DNA from: PALSA-1440 sp050011195
GTDB taxonomy: Bacteria > Verrucomicrobiota > Verrucomicrobiia > Limisphaerales > UBA8199
Direction of reading: 5' to 3'
Assembly (NCBI GenBank): GCA_050011195.1
Contig: JBEKJO010000007.1
Span: forward strand, 8,304 to 72,303
DNA length: 64,000 nucleotides
Part shown: positions 45,301 through 53,615 of the stretch, piece by piece
Numbering within the stretch: the stretch's first letter is position 1
Layout of the letters: every line of letters begins with the position of its first letter
Translations under genes and position numbers: made by a program
The notes under the pieces: model-generated
The model's database searches: none
What the model saw: only the letters and a program-made list of their open reading frames with translations
What the model was told of the DNA's origin: nothing

Positions 45301-46471
45301 CGGCCTGACGCAGTTCGGCATCACCAATTTCAATCCCACGACCGCGACCGTGTGGCTGCATAACGACCTCAACACGAACAATACCGCCACCGGCCTGAGC
45401 AGCGGGTTTCACATCGTGCGGTCGCGTTGTTTCCTGCCCCGGAGCGGCAAATCCGGCGTCTATAACACTTTCCTCCAAACCTTCTATTACGCCGCCCAGT
45501 TGCCGGCCGGGGTCATTGCGTATCCCACCACCGACGGCAGCGCCATCACCGGCAGCAGTTACACCGTTGTCGTGTGCGCGGACAGCTCGGTGACCGAAGT
45601 GGATTACTGCATTACCGACACCAATGGCCAAACCTGCGGCGTCGCAGCCGCCGCCTCGCCGGATCCTACGCTGAGCCAGCAATACACTAACTATCCGCAG
45701 CAGTACCGGTTCACCTACAACCCCGTCGCCAGCAGCGGGACCGCGACCATCACCGTCCAGCTCAAGGACTTGTCCACGAGTGCTTATACCAACCACTTCA
45801 CGACGCTGACCCGCACCGTCCAGGCGGAGGCCCCGGTCAGCGTCCTCCAAATCGCAAGCCCGCCAACCGACGGCGCCGTGCTGATCCTCAGCTTGAATGA
45901 GACTTACACCATCCAGACCTGCTTCACACCCACGTTAACCACCAACGATGCGGACCTCTTCAGCATTTACATTAATGGGCTTCTTCAGCCGCAGTCGGGC
46001 TACATCTTGCGCCCTCCCGGCTCGGTGGCGGGGTGTCCCGGGATGCGCAATCTGCTTTACATCTGGACGAACGCGATCTCCGAAACCAATGTTATCCAGG
46101 TCGTTTACACCAACGGTGTCACGCTGAGTGCTACGCGCACGGTGGCCGTGGCTCGCATCGGCGATCCGACGGACTCCGACGGCGATGGCGTGCCGAACTG
46201 GATGAAAATCTTAGCGGGCACCAGCCTCTACGACCCCAATTCCTTTTTGCGCATTACCAGCCTGGTGTCCGGCAACCCGGTCGAGGTCACTTGGTCCAGC
46301 GTGCCCAATATAACTTATCAGGTGCTCGCCACCACCAATTTCGATTATCCCATGGCGCCGATTCCCGGGGCCGTCGTCACCGGCGATCCCAGCAACACCG
46401 TTACCCGCTGGTTCGACGTCGCGCCCGACGCCACGAACAGGTTCTACCGCATTCAAGTCCTCGTGCCGTGA
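42320..46471 (+). CDS. Giant secreted GH13-type alpha-amylase-like protein (1)
   Basis: 1383 residues from the ATG at 42320 (signal peptide WQVVCLLLSFAGLAGARG). The barrel occupies about 30-560: LAEAGYTSLWLPQPAKGGGA, RVYFDNVMNHREG (region I), TTKCDGFRMDAVKHVPS with nucleophile Asp near 287 (region II) and DAMLFGEHLGPPP with acid Glu near 357 (region III). Region IV is unusual: instead of NHD the expected position near 420 reads VQFAEDQDALLCCP. Later modules are beta-rich; a segment near 1290 (DPTDSDGDGVPNWMKILAGT) looks like a calcium-binding type-3 repeat, and the chain ends TNRFYRIQVLVP. Followed 50 bases later by a second giant amylase. Confidence 0.85.
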   Translation: MRTRMSCRIGWQVVCLLLSFAGLAGARGEAMLELFQMTWTNLIQKMPELAEAGYTSLWLPQPAKGGGALSVGYDLFDPFDLGDKNQNGTVATMYGTKAQLLQMVQTAHQFGIRVYFDNVMNHREGVVPGYDIYTPTNFFPGLWPQDFHLQTTSSGNRNWNNVENWNDQYYVQNEPINGLCDLAQEPGPTNFNFGPVLFSLTNKPFFIRQPNNPEYYMDTNTVSLGSWPAGGWPGFDWSGGISPAFSWSGGTWHGFNGTNGQPVPEFVEDYLTRAAMWTLYTTKCDGFRMDAVKHVPSPFFGDYSTSWRGYVGGIQAMFDYTHGYGSNVLGNGYVETDDNRNSCFDTEAPRNDAMLFGEHLGPPPTYGEYISTGMRLLNAPLRTVLNGALQDGGSLPSGLDQRDFIPYSGAFSAAQGVQFAEDQDALLCCPTHREMQDAYYFMHEGLPMIYSDNFNWAGNPSSSATFPEVPMTDYLGQYGDNTMPETCYIHHQMARGGTRPRWSDSHIVAFERYDYRDVQTSDPYDDPDATVLLFAMNATYNNPHGDILFDDGIARTSDGYYNCWESDTPSEGYGLCVGFPPGSVLAQMATASPGGGNFRTCPKLLVHSATTNYAQAVASATNSDPTQRLIYVNTTPPSGGGAIELLVPAGGWVMYGYQWPEPSRGNALTNAIIFRQGGAVAPTVLVYRHDGTNGDPNFNPIYPFKMRGSFDPNGNVILAPGEGHVSTITNAYGVQTLSNSYAIEIPVLTNAPFDLDLFCDASATNILVKMDGGLDLNSQMGLGPTTGFDRRDNQPGYVSDVWLGYEQAAQQSRYGPEKFGAVNISRDNIVSLGAETYYYTVGTTNYTVIDGSGNGTNIYTDTATWVYHDPTATNTVAGYGTATQRVPYNPNAWQSADIWVKSGYQFQIDTCYIYYTTDGSNPEGAFGVGKGTTQVVEAWWIAHDSADGTIDWWKGTIPGLPANTQVRYKVALFLGGYPQNTIGTISDADESKLYGLTQFGITNFNPTTATVWLHNDLNTNNTATGLSSGFHIVRSRCFLPRSGKSGVYNTFLQTFYYAAQLPAGVIAYPTTDGSAITGSSYTVVVCADSSVTEVDYCITDTNGQTCGVAAAASPDPTLSQQYTNYPQQYRFTYNPVASSGTATITVQLKDLSTSAYTNHFTTLTRTVQAEAPVSVLQIASPPTDGAVLILSLNETYTIQTCFTPTLTTNDADLFSIYINGLLQPQSGYILRPPGSVAGCPGMRNLLYIWTNAISETNVIQVVYTNGVTLSATRTVAVARIGDPTDSDGDGVPNWMKILAGTSLYDPNSFLRITSLVSGNPVEVTWSSVPNITYQVLATTNFDYPMAPIPGAVVTGDPSNTVTRWFDVAPDATNRFYRIQVLVP

Positions 46472-46521
46472 GTTGGCCCCGATTTGAATGCGTGACCTGA
46501 CTCAGCCGGCCTGAACCACTT

Positions 46522-49500
46522 ATGAAACGCCACCCCAACCTGATCCTCCTTGTCTGCCTGGCGCTCTGCCTGGGCGGCGTCCACCAGTGTTTGGGCGTCC
46601 TCGCCAATGCCTGGCACATTCCGGACGGCGACGCCAACTTTGGCGGACTGAACATGCGCAGCCCTGAATTTGAAATCGGCACCACCACGACCGTCACGGT
46701 TTGGTCCGGCGTTTGGAAGTGGAGCAACGGCGGGAGCACGCTGCTCTGCAATCAGACCGGCGGCTGGGTGTTTTACAAGGGCGCGACGCAGAGTTCGTGG
46801 AGCAGCAATGCGCTCACCTGGCAGACGAATTTTCAATACACCACGGGAAACCAGTATTGGAGCGCGTCATTTAATACCACGAATTTCGGCACCGATGACG
46901 TCATACAATATTATTTGCTGCTGACCCTCGACGGGACCGGAACCAGTGGCGCCACCAACACTTGCCTTTATGCCGGTGGCGACTACGGCAGCTTGACCAC
47001 CGGCAATCAAAGTGTCGCCGCCGCATCACCGTTCACCATTCGCAACCGGCCCGCGTGGTTGTTCCATGACGGCAACCGGGTTGTCACGGCCAACGCCAAC
47101 GGGACTAATTCGACCGTTAGTTTCTGGATCCAAATTGGTTACCAGTCCAAGGACGCCAGCATTCGCTGGGCGAGCAATGGCTGCATCTATTTCACCACCG
47201 ACGGCTCGACGCCGGCCGGTTCGCTCGGCGTCGGCAGCGGCATCACGCAAGTCATGCCGTTGAACTACGACCACGAGCAGGATAATTTCAGTATCGCCGG
47301 CAACGCCATGTGGTGGGTGGGCACGGTGACGAACATTCCGAATTACACCGCCATCAACTATAAAATCGGCGTCTGGAACAGCGCCAACAACGAGGAAAAG
47401 TTTGCGGATTACAACGCCGCCACGCCCAACACCATTTTCAATTTTTCCATCGGCGCCACCACCGGCACCAACGGCGTCCCGGTGCTCACCGTGGACGGCA
47501 TGAACGCCGAATACACCACCGAACATCTGTTTGTGAACGAAGTGGCGGGCGACTCGATTCCCGTCACCGTTGTGTTTTCGCCCAACACCAACAACGTCGT
47601 CGAGGCTGATGTCTATTCCGACTTGAATCGCCGCAGTTTTGTCACGACCCTCACGGTGGACGCCAACGGCAACCCGACCGAGGAAGGCCTCTACCCGCCG
47701 AACGGGAACACCATCGCCACGGGCGACGACACCCATTATTACAAAGCTTACCCAATGACCTACATTGGCGGCGGCCAGTATTCGCTGACGCTCAACGCGA
47801 CGAACTGCGGCGCGTATCGCGTGACGGCGCGCTACCGGCTTTTGGGCAACACCAACTGGTTTTGGTATGGGCTGCGGGATCATTGCATCGTCGTGACGCC
47901 GACCCGGGCGCGCAACATGACGATGTATGAGTTGAACGCGATGAACATTGATTCGCAAGGCACGAACGAGAGCGACCGCAGCACGTTCACGGATTTATAC
48001 AACGGTCCCGGCTCGCGGCCTTACGACCCGGTCACAAACCGGTTCAATTTGCAATACGTCCAAAACCTCGGCGTGAACTGGCTCTGGCTCCAGCCGATTC
48101 ATCCGATTGGCATCGAGAACCGGCAGATCAATCCGAACACCGGCCAGCCTTACGCCGTCGGCAGTCCGTATTCGATCAAAAACTTCTTCCAGATCAATCC
48201 GCTGTTGAGCAAAGCCAACACGCGCGCCGCAGGGATGCAGGAGTTCACCAACTTCGTCGCCGCCGCCAACGCCGCCGGCATCAACGTGATGCTGGACGAA
48301 CCGTTCAGCGACTCCGCCTGGGATTGCGAGTTGGACAGCCTCGGCACCAATCTGTTCGCGCCCACCGGCCAGCCCTCCGACCTCATTGTCAACGACCAGC
48401 CGCTGTTTTATTCCCGCACCAACGAATACGACCAGCGCGCCACCAGCCCGGCGTTGCAGACGGTGGCGCCGGACCGTTACGACTTCGGCAAATGGACGGA
48501 CGTGTCCCACATTTATTCCGGCCGTTACGCCGCCCTGGTGCCCAATGCCTCGCAGTCCGGCAATTATTTGAGCGAGGCCGACTGGTTCGATTACTCCATC
48601 GGCAGCGAAAGCGGCACCGGCAACGGCAACGGCCATTTCGACCCGGTCACGCAAAACGTCTGGCGCTATTTCGCCGACTGTCTCCTTTATTGGCTCGACC
48701 AGACCGGCTGTCCGAGCAACACGCCGCCCAACCTGACGGCCAGCCGGGGCATCGGCGGCCTGCGCGCGGATTTCGGGCAAGGGCTGGCGCCGCAATGCTG
48801 GGAATACATCATCAACAAGGTCCGCTGCCGGAAATGGGACTTCGTCTTCATGACCGAGTCGCTCGACGGTGGCAATGTGACCTACCGTTCCAATCGCCAC
48901 TTCGACGTGCTGAACGAAAACCTCATCTTCGACCTGCAAAACGCCGCCACCGCGAGTGATTATCGCAACGACTTCGACGCGCGACGCACGGCTTACGGCC
49001 AGTCGGTGATTCTGCTCAACAATGATTCCCACGATGAGGAAAGCTATGCCGACCCCTTCGAGGCCCTCATCCGCTACATGGCTTGCAGCGCCATTGACGG
49101 CGCCCCCATGATCTTCTATGGCGAAGAATTGGGCATCTCCACTACCTTTGGCTTCGACAGCTACCAGTTGAACTTCGGCAAGACGATTCCCCAGTTCATG
49201 GACTACAACTCCCTCCAGCCTATCTTCTCCCCCGCCAACCGCAACTTCGGCCTCGACCAGCTCTGGCCCGTCTATGCCGCCCTCAACCAGGCCCGCTCTT
49301 TCAGCGCCGCTCTCCGCAATTGCAACCGCTATTACCTCAACCAGATCGGCAGCGAAATCTCCCAGCCCAGCATCTTCTCCGTCGCCAAATACGTCCAGCC
49401 CAACGGCTCCCCCAACTTCTACGACGTGGTCTTCGCCTTCGCCAACCTCGACCGCAATGACTCGCAGGTGGGCAGTTTCGACGTCAACATCACGCAAAAC

Positions 49501-50256
49501 GGAACCAACCTCTTTGGCATCAAACCGGGCCGCGCCTACAACGTCAGAAACATCGCCGCTTATACCGCCATTGATCCCAACCGCCGCAATTACTGGCTCT
49601 GGGGCGCGGGCGGCATCGCCGGCAGCAACGTCCTGGCCAACGGCGTCTATGTCGCCCTCAACCCCGTCCCCACCTCCAACAGCGCCTGGACCAATGCCCC
49701 CTTCGAGGCCCAGTACCTCAAGCTCTATGATGTCACCCCCCCGGCCGCCCCGGCGGCCCCCTCCGCTCCCAAAGCCTACGCCCTCGGCGCCAGCGCCACC
49801 TTCAGTTGGACCCCCCTGGTTGACCCGGACGGCGGCATCTCCGCCTACCATATCCAAGTGGGCACCTCCCCCGGCGCCTCAAACGTCTTCGACACCACCC
49901 TCGCCGGCACCACCGTTGCCGCCACCAACACTTACGGCCAGACCCTTTACGCCCGCGTCAGCGCCATCAACAACGCCGGCATCGAAGGCCCCTTCAGCCC
50001 CAGCAGCGCCGGCACGATCCTGCTCGACCCTGGCTCCATTCGCCTGACCGCCTCGTTCGCTGCGACTTCCCTCACTCTGAGCTGGCCCGCAAACCTCAAC
50101 ACCAATTTCACCGCCTTGTACACCACGACCAATCTGACGCCCCCAGCCAACTGGCAGCCGGTGCCCGACGCTCCGTTCCTTGGCAACCAGCAATGGCTGT
50201 TCACTGCGCCCACCACCAACGGCCCGGCCCGCTTCTACCGCCTCCAACTCAACTGA
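46522..50256 (+). CDS. Giant secreted GH13-type alpha-amylase-like protein (2)
   Basis: 1244 residues; signal peptide to about residue 25 (LILLVCLALCLGGVHQCLG). Two N-terminal beta-rich modules (about 30-400) resemble starch-binding or CBM48-like domains (AWHIPDGDANFGGLNMRSPE). The GH13 barrel follows at about 470-1000: LGVNWLWLQPIHPIGIENRQ, GINVMLDEPFSDSAWD, GGLRADFGQGLAP with nucleophile near 749, FVFMTESLDGGNVTY with acid Glu near 778, and ILLNNDSHDEESYAD near 833. The C-terminus has an FN3-like module (GISAYHIQVGTSPGASN) and ends PARFYRLQLN. The N-terminal module shares the GSTPAGSLGVGSGITQV pattern with its neighbour (GSNPEGAFGVGKGTTQV), so the pair probably arose by duplication and shuffling. 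Confidence 0.88.
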   Translation: MKRHPNLILLVCLALCLGGVHQCLGVLANAWHIPDGDANFGGLNMRSPEFEIGTTTTVTVWSGVWKWSNGGSTLLCNQTGGWVFYKGATQSSWSSNALTWQTNFQYTTGNQYWSASFNTTNFGTDDVIQYYLLLTLDGTGTSGATNTCLYAGGDYGSLTTGNQSVAAASPFTIRNRPAWLFHDGNRVVTANANGTNSTVSFWIQIGYQSKDASIRWASNGCIYFTTDGSTPAGSLGVGSGITQVMPLNYDHEQDNFSIAGNAMWWVGTVTNIPNYTAINYKIGVWNSANNEEKFADYNAATPNTIFNFSIGATTGTNGVPVLTVDGMNAEYTTEHLFVNEVAGDSIPVTVVFSPNTNNVVEADVYSDLNRRSFVTTLTVDANGNPTEEGLYPPNGNTIATGDDTHYYKAYPMTYIGGGQYSLTLNATNCGAYRVTARYRLLGNTNWFWYGLRDHCIVVTPTRARNMTMYELNAMNIDSQGTNESDRSTFTDLYNGPGSRPYDPVTNRFNLQYVQNLGVNWLWLQPIHPIGIENRQINPNTGQPYAVGSPYSIKNFFQINPLLSKANTRAAGMQEFTNFVAAANAAGINVMLDEPFSDSAWDCELDSLGTNLFAPTGQPSDLIVNDQPLFYSRTNEYDQRATSPALQTVAPDRYDFGKWTDVSHIYSGRYAALVPNASQSGNYLSEADWFDYSIGSESGTGNGNGHFDPVTQNVWRYFADCLLYWLDQTGCPSNTPPNLTASRGIGGLRADFGQGLAPQCWEYIINKVRCRKWDFVFMTESLDGGNVTYRSNRHFDVLNENLIFDLQNAATASDYRNDFDARRTAYGQSVILLNNDSHDEESYADPFEALIRYMACSAIDGAPMIFYGEELGISTTFGFDSYQLNFGKTIPQFMDYNSLQPIFSPANRNFGLDQLWPVYAALNQARSFSAALRNCNRYYLNQIGSEISQPSIFSVAKYVQPNGSPNFYDVVFAFANLDRNDSQVGSFDVNITQNGTNLFGIKPGRAYNVRNIAAYTAIDPNRRNYWLWGAGGIAGSNVLANGVYVALNPVPTSNSAWTNAPFEAQYLKLYDVTPPAAPAAPSAPKAYALGASATFSWTPLVDPDGGISAYHIQVGTSPGASNVFDTTLAGTTVAATNTYGQTLYARVSAINNAGIEGPFSPSSAGTILLDPGSIRLTASFAATSLTLSWPANLNTNFTALYTTTNLTPPANWQPVPDAPFLGNQQWLFTAPTTNGPARFYRLQLN

Positions 50257-50422
50257 CTCTGACCTTCCGGGAGGGCGAGCGTCCCCGCGAGCCGCAACTC
50301 CCGCCCTTACCACCTGCAACTCAACCGACACCGGCGTTTCGGGAGGGCGATTGGGATTCGGACTGATTCACCCACTGGGTGAGGGGGCTGTAGCCTGAAT
50401 TGTCTTTGCCGTTGCGTGAGGT
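50257..50422. repeat. Degenerate family A arms and short duplication between convergent genes
   Basis: GGGAGGGCGAGCGTCCCCGC at 50270 is a family A arm; a second truncated arm (GGGAGGGCGA) lies at 50341. The about 40 bases before each arm are also duplicated (compare TCCAACTCAACTGA at 50243 with TGCAACTCAACCGA at 50315), indicating a local duplication that includes the 3' end of the amylase gene. No clear terminator. Confidence 0.7.
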
Positions 50423-51280
50423 TCAACTGCGGAATCCAAGATTAACCCGTTTGGCAGGCACGAACCCACACACTTGATCTGTTCGCCAAAAGCCCGGTTG
50501 CCCTGGCAACGCGAAGACCGCGCACCCGGGCTTCGGCGCGGGCAGCGGCGGCCATTCCGGGCGCTGCATGGAAAAGTACGCTCTGCCCGAGTTCGTCTGT
50601 GTGGTTTGAGCGCGGGCGCTGCAAATGCCCGCCGCTCCCGCAGCAACCAGAATCAGGACCAAACCCTTGGTCCTGAGCCGCCGAGCGGCCCAGATTGCCG
50701 CAATCCCCAACAGAACCAGCAAACTGGACGCCGGCTCCGGGACGAGAACCCCCTCCCGGAACCACAGATCGTAACCATCGGGATCAGGCGCGCCGTCGAA
50801 AAAGGACGTTCCGCCTGGATAGTTATATAAACCACCAATTATATAACAAGTGCTGTCACCAGACTGGAGGACCGGTTGCAAGTAATAAGTTGTTCCCGGT
50901 GTCACCGCCACAGATGTCGCAAAGAAGAAATTGGTGATGCCGAAATAAAAACCGTATGGCATGAAAACCGGGGCCGTTGAATCCAGCACCGTTCCGCTGA
51001 TCGAACCTGCCAGCAGATTCACATACAGTGTGGCTCCCACACCACCCCCAGCATAGTCATCCAAAAACTCAAACTGGACGAACCCGACGGAGGCAAGGGC
51101 CGGCGTAAAGGACATGCCTTCAGGCTGCGCCTGAAGTACGAAACCGGCGCTGATGTCCCGGTTGGTCGCCGATTGCTGGTCGTAGATCAGGGTGCCCTGG
51201 CCGTGAGCGGCCAGCGCTGACAACATGAGCGCGGTTTGGAGGGCAAACAGATATGTTTTCATAAGGTGAGTCAGTTTCAT
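50423..51280 (-). CDS. PEP-CTERM protein with an extra C-terminal segment
   Basis: 285 residues from the ATG at 51280 (51262 is an alternative, giving MKTYLFALQTALMLSALAAH). The body (30-175) is a beta-rich exported domain (FVQFEFLDDYAGGGVGATLY, TPGTTYYLQPVLQSGDS). A standard PEP-CTERM signal follows near 179-205: VPEPASSLLVLLGIAAIWAA then RRLRTKG. Unlike normal PEP-CTERM proteins it does not stop there: another 80 residues follow, opening with a second signal-peptide-like stretch (LVLILVAAGAAGICSARAQT) and then YFSMQRPEWPPLPAPKPG. This looks like fusion with the 5' end of another secreted protein gene after a deletion or frameshift. Confidence 0.75.
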   Translation of the reverse strand: MKLTHLMKTYLFALQTALMLSALAAHGQGTLIYDQQSATNRDISAGFVLQAQPEGMSFTPALASVGFVQFEFLDDYAGGGVGATLYVNLLAGSISGTVLDSTAPVFMPYGFYFGITNFFFATSVAVTPGTTYYLQPVLQSGDSTCYIIGGLYNYPGGTSFFDGAPDPDGYDLWFREGVLVPEPASSLLVLLGIAAIWAARRLRTKGLVLILVAAGAAGICSARAQTTQTNSGRAYFSMQRPEWPPLPAPKPGCAVFALPGQPGFWRTDQVCGFVPAKRVNLGFRS

Positions 51281-51500
51281 AAGCTTGGTTGTTTGGGCCG
51301 CCGTCAGCTTGGCTTGTGAGCGGCACCTTTCATAAGGACGGTTATCAGCCCAAATCGCTATGGCAGGCAAGCTAAATCCACCTGATAATTCCAAGTAAAT
51401 GAATTGGCGTGAAAACCCTCTCGTGCACGAAATCCCCAAGAGCAAAGCTCCCACAGCCGGGCGGCGGCGGGAGACCACCAGCGCCGACCGCGCATCTTCA

Positions 51501-52229
51501 TCATGGTTGTTGCCTCAAGACACGGTACACGAGGAAAAGTTCATCCCCCTGCCGCCGCGCGGACTGGAGTTCCAGTTGGGTTGCCCGCGCCAGGCTGCCT
51601 GCGCCCAGGCCGTCAGCAATCGTCGGCGCGGCGCGTCCGCCGAAAATCTTCGGGCAGACGGTCAGGCGCAGTTCGTTCACCAGGCCGGCGCGGAACAAGG
51701 CGTCATTGAGTTCGGCGCCGCCTTCGCAGAGGAGCCGTTTGATGCCCCACTTCTTGCGCAGCCAGCGCAGCGCGCGGGGAAAGTTGATCTCTTTCGCGCC
51801 GCAAATCCTGACTTCCGCCGCGAGCGCACGCAGCTTCTTCAACCGGCCCGAGGTCGCGCGCCGGGTCGTGAGAATGATGATGGGAGAGAACCGGCGCCGG
51901 AAGATTTCGGCCCCGGGATTGACGGTGCCGGAGCGGCTCACGATGACGCGCAAGTTGAACTCGGCCAGACCGCGGCGCAAACGGAGGCGGCGGTATTTCG
52001 CCGGCCCCGGCCCCATGTTGATCGGGTTCAGGTCCGCCGTGCGGGCGCCCGCCATCACGGCATCTGCCGTCGCGCGGAGTTGGAGCAAGTGTTCCCGGTC
52101 GCGCCGGCTGCCGAAGGAGGAGACGGCGCGATTGGCGGTGGCGATCTTCCCATCCGCCGTCATCGCCATGTTGACCAGCAGGAACGGCAGGGGGGGTGAT
52201 GGTGGATGGCTGATGGTTGATCTCTTCAT
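51501..52229 (-). CDS. RibD C-terminal-like reductase
   Basis: 242 residues. The dihydrofolate-reductase-like RibD_C fold is visible: PFLLVNMAMTADGKIATANR, GSRRDREHLLQLRATADAVM with AGARTADLNP, IIILTTRRAT, RLLCEGGAELNDALFRAGLV and NELRLTVCPKIFGGRAAPT. No deaminase domain is attached, so it may reduce the ribosylamino-pyrimidine of riboflavin synthesis or a related substrate. The first 13 residues (MKRSTISHPPSPP) look repeat-derived. Its ATG overlaps the queA stop (ATGA at 52226-52229), so it is translationally coupled to queA. Confidence 0.85.
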   Translation of the reverse strand: MKRSTISHPPSPPLPFLLVNMAMTADGKIATANRAVSSFGSRRDREHLLQLRATADAVMAGARTADLNPINMGPGPAKYRRLRLRRGLAEFNLRVIVSRSGTVNPGAEIFRRRFSPIIILTTRRATSGRLKKLRALAAEVRICGAKEINFPRALRWLRKKWGIKRLLCEGGAELNDALFRAGLVNELRLTVCPKIFGGRAAPTIADGLGAGSLARATQLELQSARRQGDELFLVYRVLRQQP

Positions 52230-53356
52230 AGAATGAGCATCGCATCACCGTAGCTAAAGAAGCGATAGCGCTCGCGGATGGCCGCGGCGTAGGCGGACAG
52301 AATCAAATCGCGCCCCCGGGTGTCGTTGGGCGCGGCGAAGGCGCTGACGAGCATCAAGAGGGTGGAGCGGGGCAGGTGAAAATTGGTCAGGAGCGCGTCC
52401 ACAATTTTGAAATCGCAGGGGGGATAAATGAAAAGACGCGTGCGGCCCGACCCGGCGGAGACAGTGACTGGTAACGGGTGATTGGTGACTAGTGACTGGG
52501 GACTGGGGACTGGGGACTGGGGATCGGGTCGAGCGGCGAGGGTTTCCAGCACGCGGAGGGTGGTGGTGCCGACGGCGATCACCCGGCGGCCCGCGCGCTT
52601 GGCGTCGTTGACGGCACGGGCGGTTTCCTCGCTCAACTCGTAACGCTCTTCGTGCAGGGTGTGCGCCGCGATGGTTTCCGCCTTCACCGGCGCAAACGTT
52701 CCCAGCCCGACGTGCAGCGTCAGAAAGCCAACCTGCGCGCCGCGCGCGGCAATTTCGGCCAGCAGCGATTCGGTGAAATGCAACCCGGCGGTCGGGGCCG
52801 CGACCGAGCCGGCGGGCCGCGCGAAAACGGTCTGGTATCGCTCGCGGTCCTGCTCCATGCGGCTCTGGTCGGCGCGCACGATATAAGGCGGCAGCGGGAC
52901 TTCGCCCAGCGCGTCGAGCAGGCTGGCGATGTTGGGCGCGCCTGCGAAGCGCAACCGCCGATGGCCTTCGTCATTTTTGTCAAGCACCGTCGCGCGCGCG
53001 CCGCTCAGTTGGCCGCGCGTGTCCCGGAGAAGGACCTGCGTTCCGGCGCGCGCCCGTTTGCCGGGGCGCAGCATGGCCCACCAATCGTTGATGGCATTCT
53101 CCTCGAGCAGCAGAATCTCAAACTGCCCGCCGGTGCGCGCGTTGACGCCGCGGAGGCGGGCCGGGACCACGCGCGAGTTGTTGAGGACCAGCAGATCGCC
53201 GGGCTGCAAATACTCCAAGAGGTCGCGAAACCGGCGATGCTCAACCTGGCCGGAGCGGCGATGCAAAACCAGCAGCCGAGACTGGTCGCGCTGAGGCGCG
53301 GGGACCTGCGCGATCAGCCCCGGCGGCAGCTCATAATCGAAATCCGCGGTTCGCAT
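52226..53356 (-). CDS. queA: S-adenosylmethionine:tRNA ribosyltransferase-isomerase, with repeat insert
   Basis: 376 residues from the ATG at 53356 (usual length about 340-350). Family blocks: FDYELPPGLIAQVPAPQRDQ, LEYLQPGDLLVLNNSRVVPA, ARPAGSVAAPTAGLHFTESL, GFLTLHVGLGTFAPVKAE, VIAVGTTTLRVLETLA and TNFHLPRSTLLMLVSAFA. Residues about 275-298 (DPQSPVPSPQSLVTNHPLPV) are encoded by a tandem repeat and account for most of the extra length. It makes epoxyqueuosine on tRNA, one pathway with queE at 28.4 kb. Divergent from the dcw cluster. Confidence 0.96.
   Translation of the reverse strand: MRTADFDYELPPGLIAQVPAPQRDQSRLLVLHRRSGQVEHRRFRDLLEYLQPGDLLVLNNSRVVPARLRGVNARTGGQFEILLLEENAINDWWAMLRPGKRARAGTQVLLRDTRGQLSGARATVLDKNDEGHRRLRFAGAPNIASLLDALGEVPLPPYIVRADQSRMEQDRERYQTVFARPAGSVAAPTAGLHFTESLLAEIAARGAQVGFLTLHVGLGTFAPVKAETIAAHTLHEERYELSEETARAVNDAKRAGRRVIAVGTTTLRVLETLAARPDPQSPVPSPQSLVTNHPLPVTVSAGSGRTRLFIYPPCDFKIVDALLTNFHLPRSTLLMLVSAFAAPNDTRGRDLILSAYAAAIRERYRFFSYGDAMLIL
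52462..52530. repeat. Short tandem repeat inside queA
   Basis: Repeats of the unit GACTGGG/GTGACTGG type. Four near-identical GGGGACT-like 7-bp units lie at about 52495-52522, with degenerate GTGACTGGTAACGGGTGATT before them. It is related in sequence to the 21-bp tandem repeat in the U32 gene (7617-7710) and to GTGATGGGTAATGGGTGAGG at the rsmH 3' end. Confidence 0.85.
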
Positions 53357-53578
53357 CCGCCACAGCATTATGCCAATGCGCAAGGGTGACAAGGGTGCAA
53401 GTCCAACCTCTGGGTGAAAAACCCTCGTTTTCCCGGTTCCGCTGCGGTCGAAACAAGGTGCGCACCAGCGACTCGGCACTGGTCGCGATTCAGGCATTTG
53501 GGTGGAAGAACGGCATTGTGCCCAATGTTTTCAAGGGTTTAGCCAGCTTAGGCGGTGTCCTCTGGGGGGTGCACAAGT
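53357..53578. other. Divergent region between queA and the dcw cluster, left part
   Basis: No gene is seen. It carries the queA leader on the minus strand. The only visible structure is a weak ACAAGGGTG/CACCC-type complementarity near 53388-53430. The informative regulatory sequences lie to the right (53579-53668). Confidence 0.3.
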
Positions 53579-53612
53579 TGTGAATAACTTTTTTCACAAA
53601 TCATGTGGAAAA
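53579..53612. promoter_or_regulatory. Cluster of three DnaA-box-like 9-mers
   Basis: Three matches to TTWTNCACA lie within 34 bases: TTATTCACA (minus strand, 53579-53587), TTTTTCACA (plus, 53590-53598) and TTTTCCACA (minus, 53604-53612). The stretch is AT-rich against a GC-rich background and directly precedes the mraZ promoter/operator. It could bind DnaA to link division-gene expression to replication, or mark an origin-like region; no dnaA, dnaN or gidA gene is in the window. Confidence 0.5.
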
Positions 53613-53615
53613 CTG

